A stretch of DNA of 64,000 nt from an uncultured Prevotella sp. GTDB lineage: Bacteria; Bacteroidota; Bacteroidia; Bacteroidales; Bacteroidaceae. Under the pieces are notes generated by a model. That model did not search any database. It was not told the origin of the DNA and worked only from the letters and a program-made list of their open reading frames with translations. The stretch covers positions 62,001 to 126,000 of the forward strand of contig CAJOIW010000003.1 of the NCBI GenBank assembly GCA_905234845.1, read 5' to 3'. The translations under genes and the position numbers were made by a program. Shown piece after piece: positions 27,476-36,473 of the stretch. Position 1 is the first letter of the stretch. The number at the start of each line of letters is the position of its first letter.

Positions 27476-28633
27476 TTAATGGTCAGCCAGATGCGCCACG
27501 ATTCTCGGACAAGCCTTACCATCGCCATAGGGGTTCACGGCCTGACTCATGCGCTGATAGGCTTCTTCATCATCAAGCAACTCAGAGACACTATTGACAA
27601 TCTTGTCGAAATCGGTTCCGACAAGCTTTACCGTACCGGCATCCAAAGCCTCCGGGCGCTCGGTCGTGTCGCGCATCACCAAGACGGGCTTGCCCAGTCC
27701 GGGAGCCTCTTCCTGTATGCCACCGCTGTCGGTCAACACGATGGTAGCCTTTTCCATAAGGTAGACAAAACTCAGATACTCCAAAGGCTCAATGAAGAAC
27801 ATGTTGCCCAACTGGCTCAAATCCTCGCCAAAGACCTCATGTATCGGTTTGCGCACATTAGGATTCAGATGCATGGGATAAACAAAATCCACCTCGGGAT
27901 AACGCCTCGTCAGTGTTTGTATGGCCCGACACATACTGATAAAGCCATCGCCAAAGTTCTCACGACGATGTCCGGTTATCAGCACCAGCTTCTTTCCGCC
28001 GTCAATTCGTGCGACATCATAGCCTGAACGTTTTAGGACGTCAGCCAATGACGATTGCAAGGTCGCATCTTCCTTGATCTTGTTGACCACCCAATAGAGC
28101 GCATCGATAACCGTGTTTCCTGTCACGATAATCTTCTCTTCTGCCACATTCTCTTTCAGCAGATTCTCACGGCTCAAGGGCGTCGGCGAAAAGTTATACG
28201 TCGTGATGCGTCCCGTGATCTGCCGGTTCATCTCCTCTGGCCAGGGACTGTAGATGTTATGTGTGCGGAGTCCGGCCTCAACGTGGCCTACGGGTATCTG
28301 CTGATAGAATGCCGCCAAGGCAGCTGCCGTGCTGGTTGTCGTATCGCCATGCACGAGAACCACATCGGGTTGCGCCTCTTTCAGCACATCGCGCATGCCC
28401 AGCAACACCCGGGCCGTAACATCATAAAGGTCCTGACCCTGCTTCATGATATTCAAATCGTAGTCAGGCGTGATTTCAAATATCTGCAACACCTGATCAA
28501 GCATCTCGCGGTGCTGACCCGTCACACATACAATCGTCTGGAACTCTTCCTTCCTCTGCTCAAAAGCCTTTACCAGCGGTGCCATCTTGATGGCCTCAGG
28601 CCGAGTGCCAAACACCAACATAATCTTCTTCAT
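27476..28633 (-). CDS. wecB: UDP-N-acetylglucosamine 2-epimerase (non-hydrolysing)
   Basis: 385 residues from the ATG at 28633; a frame three codons longer would need a TTG. It has [46 protein letters not shown], and the C-terminal UDP-binding TDSGGIQEEAP and RDTTERPEA, all standard for WecB/MnaA. The product, UDP-ManNAc, is the substrate of WecC, encoded upstream. The first 24 codons are repeated at 30050-30121 as a fragment with six base differences, five of them silent. An ATPase gene on the opposite strand now separates this gene from wecG. Confidence 0.95.
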   Translation of the reverse strand: MKKIMLVFGTRPEAIKMAPLVKAFEQRKEEFQTIVCVTGQHREMLDQVLQIFEITPDYDLNIMKQGQDLYDVTARVLLGMRDVLKEAQPDVVLVHGDTTTSTAAALAAFYQQIPVGHVEAGLRTHNIYSPWPEEMNRQITGRITTYNFSPTPLSRENLLKENVAEEKIIVTGNTVIDALYWVVNKIKEDATLQSSLADVLKRSGYDVARIDGGKKLVLITGHRRENFGDGFISMCRAIQTLTRRYPEVDFVYPMHLNPNVRKPIHEVFGEDLSQLGNMFFIEPLEYLSFVYLMEKATIVLTDSGGIQEEAPGLGKPVLVMRDTTERPEALDAGTVKLVGTDFDKIVNSVSELLDDEEAYQRMSQAVNPYGDGKACPRIVAHLADH

Positions 28634-28813
28634 CACTTGCAAATTACTTCATATTATTAAAACTATTTTCCTTCAATTATTCACGGCACAAGCAAATACC
28701 TCAGCCCAAACACAGAAGTTTTCTGCCATCTCATACGTCACCATAATTGCACCATTCAATTCTTATCAGCCATGTCTTAAACGTTAAAACTATAACTTTT
28801 ATTGATTAATTTC

Positions 28814-28868
28814 CCAATTTCTTTTAAGAATTTTGGAAATGAATCCAAAAATCTTTTAAGAAATTTGG
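28814..28868 (+). promoter_or_regulatory. Twin palindromic operator candidate at the ATPase promoter
   Basis: Two similar palindromes, CCAA...AAGAATTTTGG (28814-28836) and CCAAA...AAGAAATTTGG (28845-28868), have centres about 31 bp apart, roughly three helical turns. The second covers the -33 box of the ATPase promoter, so bound protein would block transcription. No repressor is encoded next to it. Confidence 0.5.
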
Positions 28869-28895
28869 ATTTTACATACTTTATCTGTACCTTTG
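28864..28895 (+). promoter_or_regulatory. Promoter of the DUF4143 ATPase gene
   Basis: TTTG (28864-28867), 20 bp, TACCTTTG (28888-28895), 19 bp before the start codon at 28915. It is a strong consensus match. Confidence 0.75.
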
Positions 28896-28914
28896 CCTTC
28901 AAAATTCCACATCT

Positions 28915-30042
28915 ATGATGATACACAGAACACTTGAAGACACTATCGCTCCTCTATTAGGTACACAGAAAGCCATTATTGTGATGGGAGCGCGACAAGT
29001 AGGGAAATCTACCCTGCTTAAAACCATGTTCAGCCAGCGTGACGATGTGCTGTGGATGAATGGTGATGACCCTGATATTCAACAGCTGTTTACGCAAATG
29101 ACCTCAACACGCATCCGTGCCATTCTCGGCACCAAACGAATACTTCTCATCGACGAAGCACAACGCATTCCAGATATCGGCCTTCGGATGAAGTTGGTCA
29201 CCGATCAAGTGAAGGACGTACAGGTTATTGCGACAGGAAGCAGTTCCTTCGAGTTGGCCAACAAGGTAAACGAGCCTCTGACGGGACGTAAGCGTGAATT
29301 CCGTATGTTTCCACTCTCGTTCAGTGAAATGGTCAACCATACTGGCCTACTTGACGAGTTACGTCTGCTGCCTCACCGTATGGTTTATGGCTACTATCCA
29401 GAGGTTGTTTGCAGCCCTGGCAACGAACGCATCGTGCTGAAAGAACTAACCAACAGTTACCTCTACCGCGACATCCTTTCGCTCGACGGCATTGGCAAGC
29501 CCGACAAACTGGCACGCCTGCTTCAGGCTTTAGCCTTACAGATAGGCAACCAGGTAAGCTACAATGAAGTGGGGCAGATCGTAGGGCTCGACCCTAAGAC
29601 CGTGGAACGCTACGTTGACATACTGGAGAAGTCATACATTATTTTCCGTCTGGGCAGTTTCAGCCGTAATCTGCGCAACGAGTTGAAGAGCAGCCGCAAA
29701 ATTTACTTCTGGGATTTGGGGATTCGCAATGCTGTCATCGGTAACCTGTCGCAAGTAGAGAATCGTACAGATACAGGTGCCCTTTGGGAGAATTTCTGCA
29801 TTGCCGAACGTATGAAACTACTTTCCTACAGAGGCAGCTTTGCACAGACATGGTTCTGGCGCACCCAGCAGCAGAAAGAGATTGACTATCTGGAAGAAGA
29901 AGATGGGATGTTACGAGCCGTTGAGTTCAAGTGGAACGACCGCAAGGCCAACACAAAAGTCCCTACCGCCTTTGCTACAGCCTATCCGAATGCACAGTTT
30001 CAAGTTGTCACCCCACACTCCATTGACGACTTTATTCTGTAG
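28915..30042 (+). CDS. AAA ATPase of the ATP-binding/DUF4143 family, inserted in the polysaccharide operon
   Basis: 375 residues: Walker [10 protein letters not shown] (about 24-32), Walker [12 protein letters not shown] (about 77-87), sensor [10 protein letters not shown], arginine-rich [13 protein letters not shown], and a C-terminal DUF4143 half with [12 protein letters not shown] and [12 protein letters not shown]...EFKW, which resembles the nuclease-like fold of that domain. The family is abundant in Bacteroidales and its function is unknown. The gene runs opposite to the operon, has its own promoter with palindromes, and is flanked by a 72-bp direct repeat of the wecB 5' end. It looks like an insertion, though no transposase or ends are seen. 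Confidence 0.88.
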   Translation: MMIHRTLEDTIAPLLGTQKAIIVMGARQVGKSTLLKTMFSQRDDVLWMNGDDPDIQQLFTQMTSTRIRAILGTKRILLIDEAQRIPDIGLRMKLVTDQVKDVQVIATGSSSFELANKVNEPLTGRKREFRMFPLSFSEMVNHTGLLDELRLLPHRMVYGYYPEVVCSPGNERIVLKELTNSYLYRDILSLDGIGKPDKLARLLQALALQIGNQVSYNEVGQIVGLDPKTVERYVDILEKSYIIFRLGSFSRNLRNELKSSRKIYFWDLGIRNAVIGNLSQVENRTDTGALWENFCIAERMKLLSYRGSFAQTWFWRTQQQKEIDYLEEEDGMLRAVEFKWNDRKANTKVPTAFATAYPNAQFQVVTPHSIDDFIL

Positions 30043-30121
30043 AGCAACGATAAGCCTTCACCAACGGAGCCATCTTGATGGCCTCAGGCCGAGTCCCAAA
30101 CACCAACATGATCTTCTTCAT
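30032..30121 (-). pseudogene. wecB 5' fragment
   Basis: On the minus strand an ATG at 30121 opens [20 protein letters not shown] and continues in frame for 24 codons identical to wecB except for one Phe/Tyr change, then runs into RCSTE and a stop at 30032. The base-level differences from wecB (six in 72) are almost all silent, so the fragment comes from a diverged but functional allele rather than a fresh copy. It lies directly after wecG, where an intact wecB is expected. Confidence 0.85.
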
Positions 30122-30128
30122 ATATATT

Positions 30129-30836
30129 CTACAGTTTATTTAATATCATCCAGACAAGGAATTTCAGTCGGTAATATTCCCTACGATAGCGTTGAGGCTG
30201 TTTCAGAAACCGGTAGAGAAACTCCAGATTATGGTCTTGCCACCACTTGGGAGCCCGTTTCACCCGTCCTGTATAGACATCGAAACTGCCGCCAAGACCT
30301 TGATAGATGGCTTTATGCCGAGCCATCATGTCGGCCATGAGCATCTCCTGCTTCGGAGAGCCCATCGCCACAAAAACCACATCGGGCTTTTTCTCTGCCA
30401 CATCATCAATTAAAGCCGTCCGTTCCTCATCGTTTGTCAGGTAGCCGTTACGATAGCCCACGATGCGAATACCGTCATAGTCTTTCCGCAATCTGGCAAC
30501 AGTATCGTCAATAACCTCCTGTTTGCCACCGACCAGATAAAACGTCTTTTCACGATAGTTCCGGGAAACAATGTCTAACCACAGGTCACATCCTGCAATG
30601 CGAATCACACCCTCGTGGCCCTTCCGTTTCATGGCAACCTTCACACCAGCTCCGTCGGCATAGCCAATATTGTCATTGACGACACGGCACGTCTCAGGCG
30701 TGGCTTTCATCACCTTTTCAGCATTGACGGCAACCAACAAGCCTTTCCGCTCGTCAACGTATGCCACCAACTGGTCTACCGACGTAAACGGATAGACCTT
30801 CATTCCATTCAGCTCAACGCGACTGTTTTCGTGCAT
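30129..30836 (-). CDS. wecG: WecG/TagA/CpsF-family glycosyltransferase, second copy (ManNAcA transferase candidate)
   Basis: 235 residues of GT26 with the block [14 protein letters not shown] (conserved Asp), [50 protein letters not shown] and a basic tail [14 protein letters not shown]. It is more like WecG than the copy at 26676. Its start is 1 bp after the wecC stop, and the wecB fragment follows 7 bp after its own stop, so wecC-wecG-wecB was probably one block before the ATPase inserted. It would transfer ManNAcA, made by WecB and WecC, to the lipid-linked acceptor; the symbol is assigned by this context. Confidence 0.85.
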   Translation of the reverse strand: MHENSRVELNGMKVYPFTSVDQLVAYVDERKGLLVAVNAEKVMKATPETCRVVNDNIGYADGAGVKVAMKRKGHEGVIRIAGCDLWLDIVSRNYREKTFYLVGGKQEVIDDTVARLRKDYDGIRIVGYRNGYLTNDEERTALIDDVAEKKPDVVFVAMGSPKQEMLMADMMARHKAIYQGLGGSFDVYTGRVKRAPKWWQDHNLEFLYRFLKQPQRYRREYYRLKFLVWMILNKL

Positions 30837-30837
30837 C

Positions 30838-32043
30838 CTATTTCTTAAAAATTCCGCAGAAGTCGAGAATCACCTTGTCATCACTCCACTGCAATGTCTT
30901 AAATTCGTTGTGAGCTGTCAGCAACACAACAATGTCGGCCTTCTCATAGGCCTCATCGTATGGTGTGAGCTTGAAAACGTTGTGTGAAGCAATGTTCGGT
31001 TCAACAACCAAGATGTCGGCATTATTACATCCCTGCATCACCGTTGTGGCGATATATTTGGCCGGCGACTCACGCAGGTCGTCGATATTGGGCTTAAAGG
31101 CCAGACCCATCATGGCCACGACAGGCTTACGCTGATGATCAAGTTCAAACTTCAGCATGGCATTCTTCACCTTTTCCACGCACCAGTCGGCCTTATAGTT
31201 ATTCACCTCTCTGGCCATAGCAATCATGCGAGCCTCCTTCGGAAATTCCGAAGAGATAAAATACGGGTCAACAGCAATACAATGACCACCTACGCCACAG
31301 CCCGGCTGAAGAATATTCACACGCGGATGTTTGTTGGCCAACGCAATCAGTTCCCACACGTTGATACCCGCCTTGTCACATATCATACTAAGCTCATTGG
31401 CAAAAGCAATCTGCGAGTCACGAGAAGAATTCTCAGTCAACTTGCACATCTCTGCCGTCTTGCAGTTTGTCGGATGCAACGTTCCCTGCACAAACTGCCC
31501 ATAGAACTCTTGTGCCTTCTTCGTCGAAGCCTCATTCATGCCACCGATGACGCGGTCGTTATGAACCAGCTCATAAATCACATTTCCCGGCAACACACGC
31601 TCCGGACAATAAGCAATGTAAATCTTATCCTTCAACTCCGGACGAAGCGAGAAAATCAACTCCGCCATCTTATCCGTCGTTCCGACCGGCGACGTCGACT
31701 CAATCACGTAAAGGTCACCTTCCTTCAAGAACGGAACGACCATGCGCGTAGCCGATTCCACATAAGAGATATCGGGCTCATGGTCGCCCTTGAACGGAGT
31801 GGGGACAACCATGAAATAGGCATCGCTCTCCTCCGGAGTCGTCGATGCCCTCAGCTGGCCGTTCTTGACAACCTCCTGCAACATCTCCTCCATACCAGGC
31901 TCCACAATATGCAGTTTGCCTTGATTGGTCATTTCCACTACCTTCGGGTTGATGTCAACCCCAAGAATCTCAATGCCGTGCTTTGCGGCAATAATTGCTG
32001 TGGGCAGTCCTATATAGCCCAAGCCCATAAAACATGCTTTCAT
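30838..32043 (-). CDS. wecC: UDP-N-acetyl-D-mannosamine dehydrogenase
   Basis: 401 residues of the UDP-glucose/GDP-mannose dehydrogenase family: NAD-binding GLGYIGLPTA (7-16), VVPTPFKGDHEPDISYVESA, ESTSPVGTT, central helices KLTENSSRDSQIAFANELS, the catalytic Cys in GGHCIAVDP (about C255), and the C-terminal GLAFKPNIDDLRESPA. The subfamily pattern fits WecC, which oxidises UDP-ManNAc to UDP-ManNAcA. It is followed after 1 bp by wecG. Base composition is clearly richer in G+C than the genes from 32049 onward, so the border between the shared and variable parts of the cluster lies just before it. Confidence 0.93.
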   Translation of the reverse strand: MKACFMGLGYIGLPTAIIAAKHGIEILGVDINPKVVEMTNQGKLHIVEPGMEEMLQEVVKNGQLRASTTPEESDAYFMVVPTPFKGDHEPDISYVESATRMVVPFLKEGDLYVIESTSPVGTTDKMAELIFSLRPELKDKIYIAYCPERVLPGNVIYELVHNDRVIGGMNEASTKKAQEFYGQFVQGTLHPTNCKTAEMCKLTENSSRDSQIAFANELSMICDKAGINVWELIALANKHPRVNILQPGCGVGGHCIAVDPYFISSEFPKEARMIAMAREVNNYKADWCVEKVKNAMLKFELDHQRKPVVAMMGLAFKPNIDDLRESPAKYIATTVMQGCNNADILVVEPNIASHNVFKLTPYDEAYEKADIVVLLTAHNEFKTLQWSDDKVILDFCGIFKK

Positions 32044-32048
32044 ATATC

Positions 32049-33242
32049 TTATTGCTTGTTATTTAAAAGATAATAGCTCATGGCATAGAACATAAATGCA
32101 TTGCTCCAACGCATGTAAGGAATCTTAGAACTAATCCCCTTTTTGAGCTGATAATAAAAAAATCCTTTTTGATCCTGCATGTGTTCAATTGTCCATCGCA
32201 AGACCTTCTCAGCCAACCAGCCATATTCTTCATATTTGTGCAATCGGTGTAAAGTCACAAACAACTGTCCTGGACAATGAATATCTATAGGATACTGTTT
32301 GTTGTGATAGTATTTAGGACTTCCATCCTCAAGAAAGAAATTCTTGATATAAAAGTCAAATCCCTTTTCTATATTCTCATGAAATGTCTTGTCTCCTGTT
32401 TGTTCCTCGTAAGCAATCAAACCGTCAAGATTGTACCCCGTATGGAAACTATCTATCCATAATTTCGGAGGTATCTGGCTATATGTCCAGCTACCATCTT
32501 CGTTTTGTCCTTTACAACAAGCCATCACAGAAGACCGTGCTACCTGTAGAAACTCTTCATTTCCTGTATATTTATAGCAATAAGCTAAAACTTTACTACC
32601 AAGCAGAGACGCATTACTTACCAAATCATTGCCATGAAGAGGGCTGTAACTAATCATCCTTTCCCCCTTATATTCATCAAGATGCAAGTCTTTAAGAATA
32701 AAATTGGCACTATCCAAGGCCACTTCTAAATATTTTTCTTTTTTAGTCAGTTCATAAGCCTCAAACAATGCCGACGCGCAAAAAGATGTTGCCACAACCG
32801 TCGGACAATAGGCGGGGAAAAGGAATAGCCTCCGGCTTTGCCAATCAAAATTATATCCCCAACAGGAGCCGTGATAGCCTTCTGACCGCAGTTCTAATAA
32901 TAAATCTGCCAAAAAATATACTTTTTGAAGCAACTCTTCCTTATTGCCAAACTCCTTTTCCCTTTCAGAATCCTCTGTAACCATTTTCAAAAGATTACAA
33001 TATCCCTGCAAAAACAACCCAATTCCTTTTGCATTATATTGCTTAGGAACTAATAGTACTTTTCTTAAATTAACAGGATTTCGCTTAAAAAGCTGAATTA
33101 CTATTAAGCGTAAAATCGCAGAGTGCTTAAGCGGAAGTATCGTTCTCAGCACTTTCGAATTTAAGCCGTCAAAAGGATCCCATCCTTTGAATTCTTCTAC
33201 CTCACAATAACTTCTTAACTTTTCAAAAAATTTATACATCAC
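32049..33242 (-). CDS. Alpha/alpha-toroid polysaccharide biosynthesis protein (VpsJ-like)
   Basis: 397 residues with repeated helical hairpins and aromatic-rich loops (HGSCWGYNFDWQSR, WTYSQIPPKLWIDSFHTGYN, GFFYYQLKKG, YMRWSNAFMFYAMSYYL). This matches proteins of exopolysaccharide clusters often named VpsJ, or by error delta-aminolevulinate dehydratase; the fold resembles six-hairpin glycosidases and epimerases. No signal peptide is visible, so it would act in the cytoplasm. Its catalytic role is not known. It overlaps the preceding deacetylase-like gene by 11 bp and ends 5 bp before wecC. Its AT-rich codons are like the upstream genes, not wecC. Confidence 0.6.
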   Translation of the reverse strand: MMYKFFEKLRSYCEVEEFKGWDPFDGLNSKVLRTILPLKHSAILRLIVIQLFKRNPVNLRKVLLVPKQYNAKGIGLFLQGYCNLLKMVTEDSEREKEFGNKEELLQKVYFLADLLLELRSEGYHGSCWGYNFDWQSRRLFLFPAYCPTVVATSFCASALFEAYELTKKEKYLEVALDSANFILKDLHLDEYKGERMISYSPLHGNDLVSNASLLGSKVLAYCYKYTGNEEFLQVARSSVMACCKGQNEDGSWTYSQIPPKLWIDSFHTGYNLDGLIAYEEQTGDKTFHENIEKGFDFYIKNFFLEDGSPKYYHNKQYPIDIHCPGQLFVTLHRLHKYEEYGWLAEKVLRWTIEHMQDQKGFFYYQLKKGISSKIPYMRWSNAFMFYAMSYYLLNNKQ

Positions 33243-34326
33243 GAATAATCTGTGATAATGTAGGAAAAGTATATCGATTTTTTGCTTCGTTTAAAAGGAA
33301 TGTCAAGCCTCTTCCTGTTATGAAACTTTTAGGATGTCCTACCAATACAAAAAAATTACGTTTTCTTTGCTGATTAATCTTATTTAGATATTTCTTGTGC
33401 AAAGATTTAGAAAAAAGACAGAAATCCCAAGTTTGAAACTCTTGTCCAAAAAAATATTGTATTCTTCCCCATTTACCGACTTTAGTATCTTTTTTGCTTG
33501 TTTTTGCGTTAAATGTTTCCTTGGCAGATCTTCTGTTCTGCATAATAGACCTTAGTTTCTCCCATGACAAATATTTCCGAAAACGAACAATTGGAAATGT
33601 TACTATTGGTAGCTCAAAAATCTCATTATTTCCTTTGTTTTCTAAGTTTTCTCCACATTCCCAAATCCCTTTGTCAGTTGGAACGGTAGTAAAATCATAA
33701 CAAGAGAGACTTCCATTTTCGACACTACCCGGAACAATTGAACTATCCGCAACTATTTTCAGTTGCTTCATTACCTTCACAATCTCATAAGAAGGCTGCA
33801 CATTGTACCCCCCTGCTCTTATTATCCTGCATTCATACGTTGAGTCTATCGGTTTTATTATTTCCTCCAACGTTTCTTTACCCTTCTTTATAAGACTATA
33901 CAATTCTGAGGGATTATCTTTTCTGAAATCCCCCAATCTCCATTCTTTGTTATTGACTACCCATCTTCTTTCATTCCACTTCGCATCCACCCATTGGGGG
34001 TGTAAATGGAGTTGCACGTCATGACCTTCCGAATAAGCTTTTTGGATTTGCTCTATCATAACACTGGTAGGATTTTCCTCATATCCCATTTTGTTCCCTT
34101 TGTCCCATTCTTCTTTCAATTTCCAATACTCTACAACCTCAAAAAAAATAGTTAAATATACATTATGACTTTTACAAATATCTAAAATCTTATTCGTTGG
34201 TTCTATGATATGTCTGAACACATTGCCTGAGCCATTACCATACAACTCATAATCCAAAGTTAGCAATAAGAATTTCTCCAACGAATTATCCCTTTCCAAG
34301 CGCATACCTTGTGTTCCCCTTTGCAT
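33232..34326 (-). CDS. Polysaccharide deacetylase-like (NodB-fold) protein
   Basis: Up to 364 residues. FLLLTLDYELYG near the N terminus and HDVQLHLHPQW (about 105-115) resemble the metal-binding Asp and HxxxH-type elements of NodB-homology deacetylases; IRAGGYNVQPS and FVLVGHPKSF are further family-like blocks. The start is uncertain: ATG at 34326 or 34305 would overlap the previous gene, while TTG at 34281 follows GGAAAGGG and would begin just after its stop. A deacetylase acting on a sugar intermediate fits the acetyltransferase directly upstream, but this is inference. Confidence 0.6.
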   Translation of the reverse strand: MQRGTQGMRLERDNSLEKFLLLTLDYELYGNGSGNVFRHIIEPTNKILDICKSHNVYLTIFFEVVEYWKLKEEWDKGNKMGYEENPTSVMIEQIQKAYSEGHDVQLHLHPQWVDAKWNERRWVVNNKEWRLGDFRKDNPSELYSLIKKGKETLEEIIKPIDSTYECRIIRAGGYNVQPSYEIVKVMKQLKIVADSSIVPGSVENGSLSCYDFTTVPTDKGIWECGENLENKGNNEIFELPIVTFPIVRFRKYLSWEKLRSIMQNRRSAKETFNAKTSKKDTKVGKWGRIQYFFGQEFQTWDFCLFSKSLHKKYLNKINQQRKRNFFVLVGHPKSFITGRGLTFLLNEAKNRYTFPTLSQIIRDV

Positions 34327-35158
34327 ATTCTACTTGAGCGACATTTAATACTTCTGTATTATCTACGCATATACAATACTTATAACCACAATTTATTTTC
34401 TTATAAGAACGTAATGGTAAACACGCCACATAATCACCGGCCTCCATACATTGTTCCAATACTTTTGCATCATGAACGTACGTCTCAACTATTTTCCTTT
34501 GTCCTTTTAAATCTATTATCTCCAATTTATATTTCCCCTGCTCATACATCTGCGTATAATCTGATGAAACAACATCTTCAATAGCATGAAACATCGGAAT
34601 TTGTTTAAGTCCTAAGCAAAGAGACTTACTTCCCATCTTTAGTAATCTACCATAAGGAGAATTCCAATAGTATGGTGTGGTGGATATATCATGATCTTTT
34701 ACTATCTCTTCTACCACATCTCTCTTGCCCCATACGCATACAGCTTTTGTTGGATGACAACTCATTATTACATTTGGCATTTTCGAAAAAGCATTCGTTA
34801 GGATTCCCATTCCCGACTTAGTTTTTCTCATGTCAAATACATTATTTGTTTTCACCCATTCTGTAGAATTCATCGGCGGATAATAAGGCATCATTATTAC
34901 ACCTTCATCGCCTAAAATATCCATTAACAATTCTATTAATTGCTGTGGCGAGAAATCTGCATTTAAATTACCAAAACTGGAACTAACTATAATGCGATTC
35001 CCTCTTTCCACTCCCAAGTCATCTACCAATAGCTTTCGCATCTCATGTATCGAGATTTTCGTACTCTTCTTAAAATGAGAGAGAAAATGTCTTCTCATTT
35101 TTTTCATCGCCACTCGCTGCTGGGTTGTAGTTAGCTTTTTTATAAGAGATTTTATCAT
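34286..35158 (-). CDS. AAC(3)-fold acetyltransferase, probably sugar-modifying
   Basis: 290 residues of the aminoglycoside 3-N-acetyltransferase fold: RIIVSSSFGNLN, LLMDILGDEGVIMMPYYPPM, FDMRKTKSGMGILTNAF and the catalytic-type His in MSCHPTKAVCVWGK (about H151). Members in polysaccharide clusters acetylate sugar amino or hydroxyl groups, so antibiotic resistance is not implied. The start overlaps the stop of the CapK-like gene by one base (TAATG), showing tight coupling. With the neighbouring ligase and deacetylase-like genes it may form a modification module. Confidence 0.7.
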   Translation of the reverse strand: MIKSLIKKLTTTQQRVAMKKMRRHFLSHFKKSTKISIHEMRKLLVDDLGVERGNRIIVSSSFGNLNADFSPQQLIELLMDILGDEGVIMMPYYPPMNSTEWVKTNNVFDMRKTKSGMGILTNAFSKMPNVIMSCHPTKAVCVWGKRDVVEEIVKDHDISTTPYYWNSPYGRLLKMGSKSLCLGLKQIPMFHAIEDVVSSDYTQMYEQGKYKLEIIDLKGQRKIVETYVHDAKVLEQCMEAGDYVACLPLRSYKKINCGYKYCICVDNTEVLNVAQVEYAKGNTRYALGKG

Positions 35159-36462
35159 TATACTATTTCTCCTTTGGACAATATTACTATGAGCGACAAT
35201 TTCCCATTCTTAGAGTATATCAGTTCTTGTGGGGTAATGACGTTTATCTGGTAATCAATATTGTCTAACCCTATTTTTTCATCAATAGCTTTTTTCGTTA
35301 ATTCTTGATCTTTTTCAGAAAAGATATCTTTTGGTATTATGTTAATATTTAATAAGCCACAACTTCCCTCTTGCACTAGTTGAACTGTAAATATATTAGG
35401 TATAGATTTTGCCAAATAAGTTAACGCGGCTGCATTATATTTTGTACCATCTTTGCCAGTAATACTAATTGAAGCTCTGCCATTAACAGATTTTACTATT
35501 GGATCAAGTGGCTCTTTTTTTACTTCATCGTTGAGAGTCAACAAATCATCTACCTTATATCGTATCAGAGGAAAACTTTTATTAATCAGAGAAGTCGTTA
35601 TTATTTCATTTCCAAAATATTCGTTAATAGAACATCCTGGTCTTTCAAAGTAACCACTATGATCTTTTCGCTCACTAAGACTTATTGTTCGTTCTGTATT
35701 GCCATAGTGATCAAAGACCGTACCTCCTAAGATTGTTTCTATAAAGATTCTTTGGCCATAGCCTAGGGTTTCTGAAGATGTAAAAATTATAGGAATCTTT
35801 ATCGACAATTGATTTGTTTTCAACAAAAGACAAAGAGAGAATAATGTACTAGGATATCCTTCTATCGCTTTTGGTTTAAACCGTTTAAGTTGATTATAAT
35901 ACTCTTCAATAGTGTTCTTGCTCAGATTGAAGCTTGATAGATACAAAGTTTTTGACACATCAACTATCAGCGTTGTTTCACTTCTATTCAAATGTCCTCT
36001 CATAGAAGCAATTTTATCTTTACCTACAGAAAAATCACAGTATTTTCGATAACAACACATGTCTGCTTGGTTTCTCCAGATGGAATTCCATGATTCATAA
36101 ATAACCAACGGAGTTCCTGTAGTACCACTTGTATGATTCTTCCATGTTAACCATTTGGGGCATGTTAGTAACTGCTCCGGATGTTCTCGTATCATTTCTT
36201 TTGAAACAACAGGAAGTTTCTTTATATCCGCAAGAGTCTTGATGTCACTTAAGGCTATTCCATGCTCTTTGTAAAGCTTACTATAAAAAGGTGATTTTGT
36301 ATAGGCCAAACGGAATATTTCCAAGAAACGCTTTTCGTTTCGCGCCCTTAATTCCTCTGGCGACATTCCATACAACCGTTCAACCTCCTTTACATATTTG
36401 GAGATAAACAATCGGCTACGGAGAAAATATTTTAATGTTTCCTTGAAATACAACAAACCCAT
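35158..36462 (-). CDS. CapK/PaaK-like adenylate-forming ligase
   Basis: 434 residues. The adenylation motif TSGTTGTPLV (about 111-120) and the downstream FDHYGNTERTISL, IRYKVDDLL and GRASISITGKDG blocks match the phenylacetate-CoA ligase/coenzyme F390 synthetase family. In polysaccharide loci such proteins are called CapK and are thought to activate a carboxylic acid or amino acid for attachment to sugars; the real substrate is unknown. No phenylacetate genes are nearby. It is followed directly by the AAC(3)-fold acetyltransferase and lies 11 bp after a GT4 gene. Confidence 0.8.
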   Translation of the reverse strand: MGLLYFKETLKYFLRSRLFISKYVKEVERLYGMSPEELRARNEKRFLEIFRLAYTKSPFYSKLYKEHGIALSDIKTLADIKKLPVVSKEMIREHPEQLLTCPKWLTWKNHTSGTTGTPLVIYESWNSIWRNQADMCCYRKYCDFSVGKDKIASMRGHLNRSETTLIVDVSKTLYLSSFNLSKNTIEEYYNQLKRFKPKAIEGYPSTLFSLCLLLKTNQLSIKIPIIFTSSETLGYGQRIFIETILGGTVFDHYGNTERTISLSERKDHSGYFERPGCSINEYFGNEIITTSLINKSFPLIRYKVDDLLTLNDEVKKEPLDPIVKSVNGRASISITGKDGTKYNAAALTYLAKSIPNIFTVQLVQEGSCGLLNINIIPKDIFSEKDQELTKKAIDEKIGLDNIDYQINVITPQELIYSKNGKLSLIVILSKGEIV

Positions 36463-36473
36463 AAATAAGCTGG

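Noticed and set aside
28915..30042. Insertion sequence carrying the ATPase
   Set aside because: No transposase, terminal inverted repeats or short target duplication were found; the flanking repeat is a wecB fragment from a diverged allele.
34286..35158. Aminoglycoside resistance gene
   Set aside because: The protein has the AAC(3) fold but is embedded in a surface-polysaccharide operon with overlapping neighbours; sugar modification is the better reading.
35158..36462. Phenylacetate degradation gene (paaK)
   Set aside because: No other phenylacetate genes are near, and the CapK subgroup of this family is common in polysaccharide loci.
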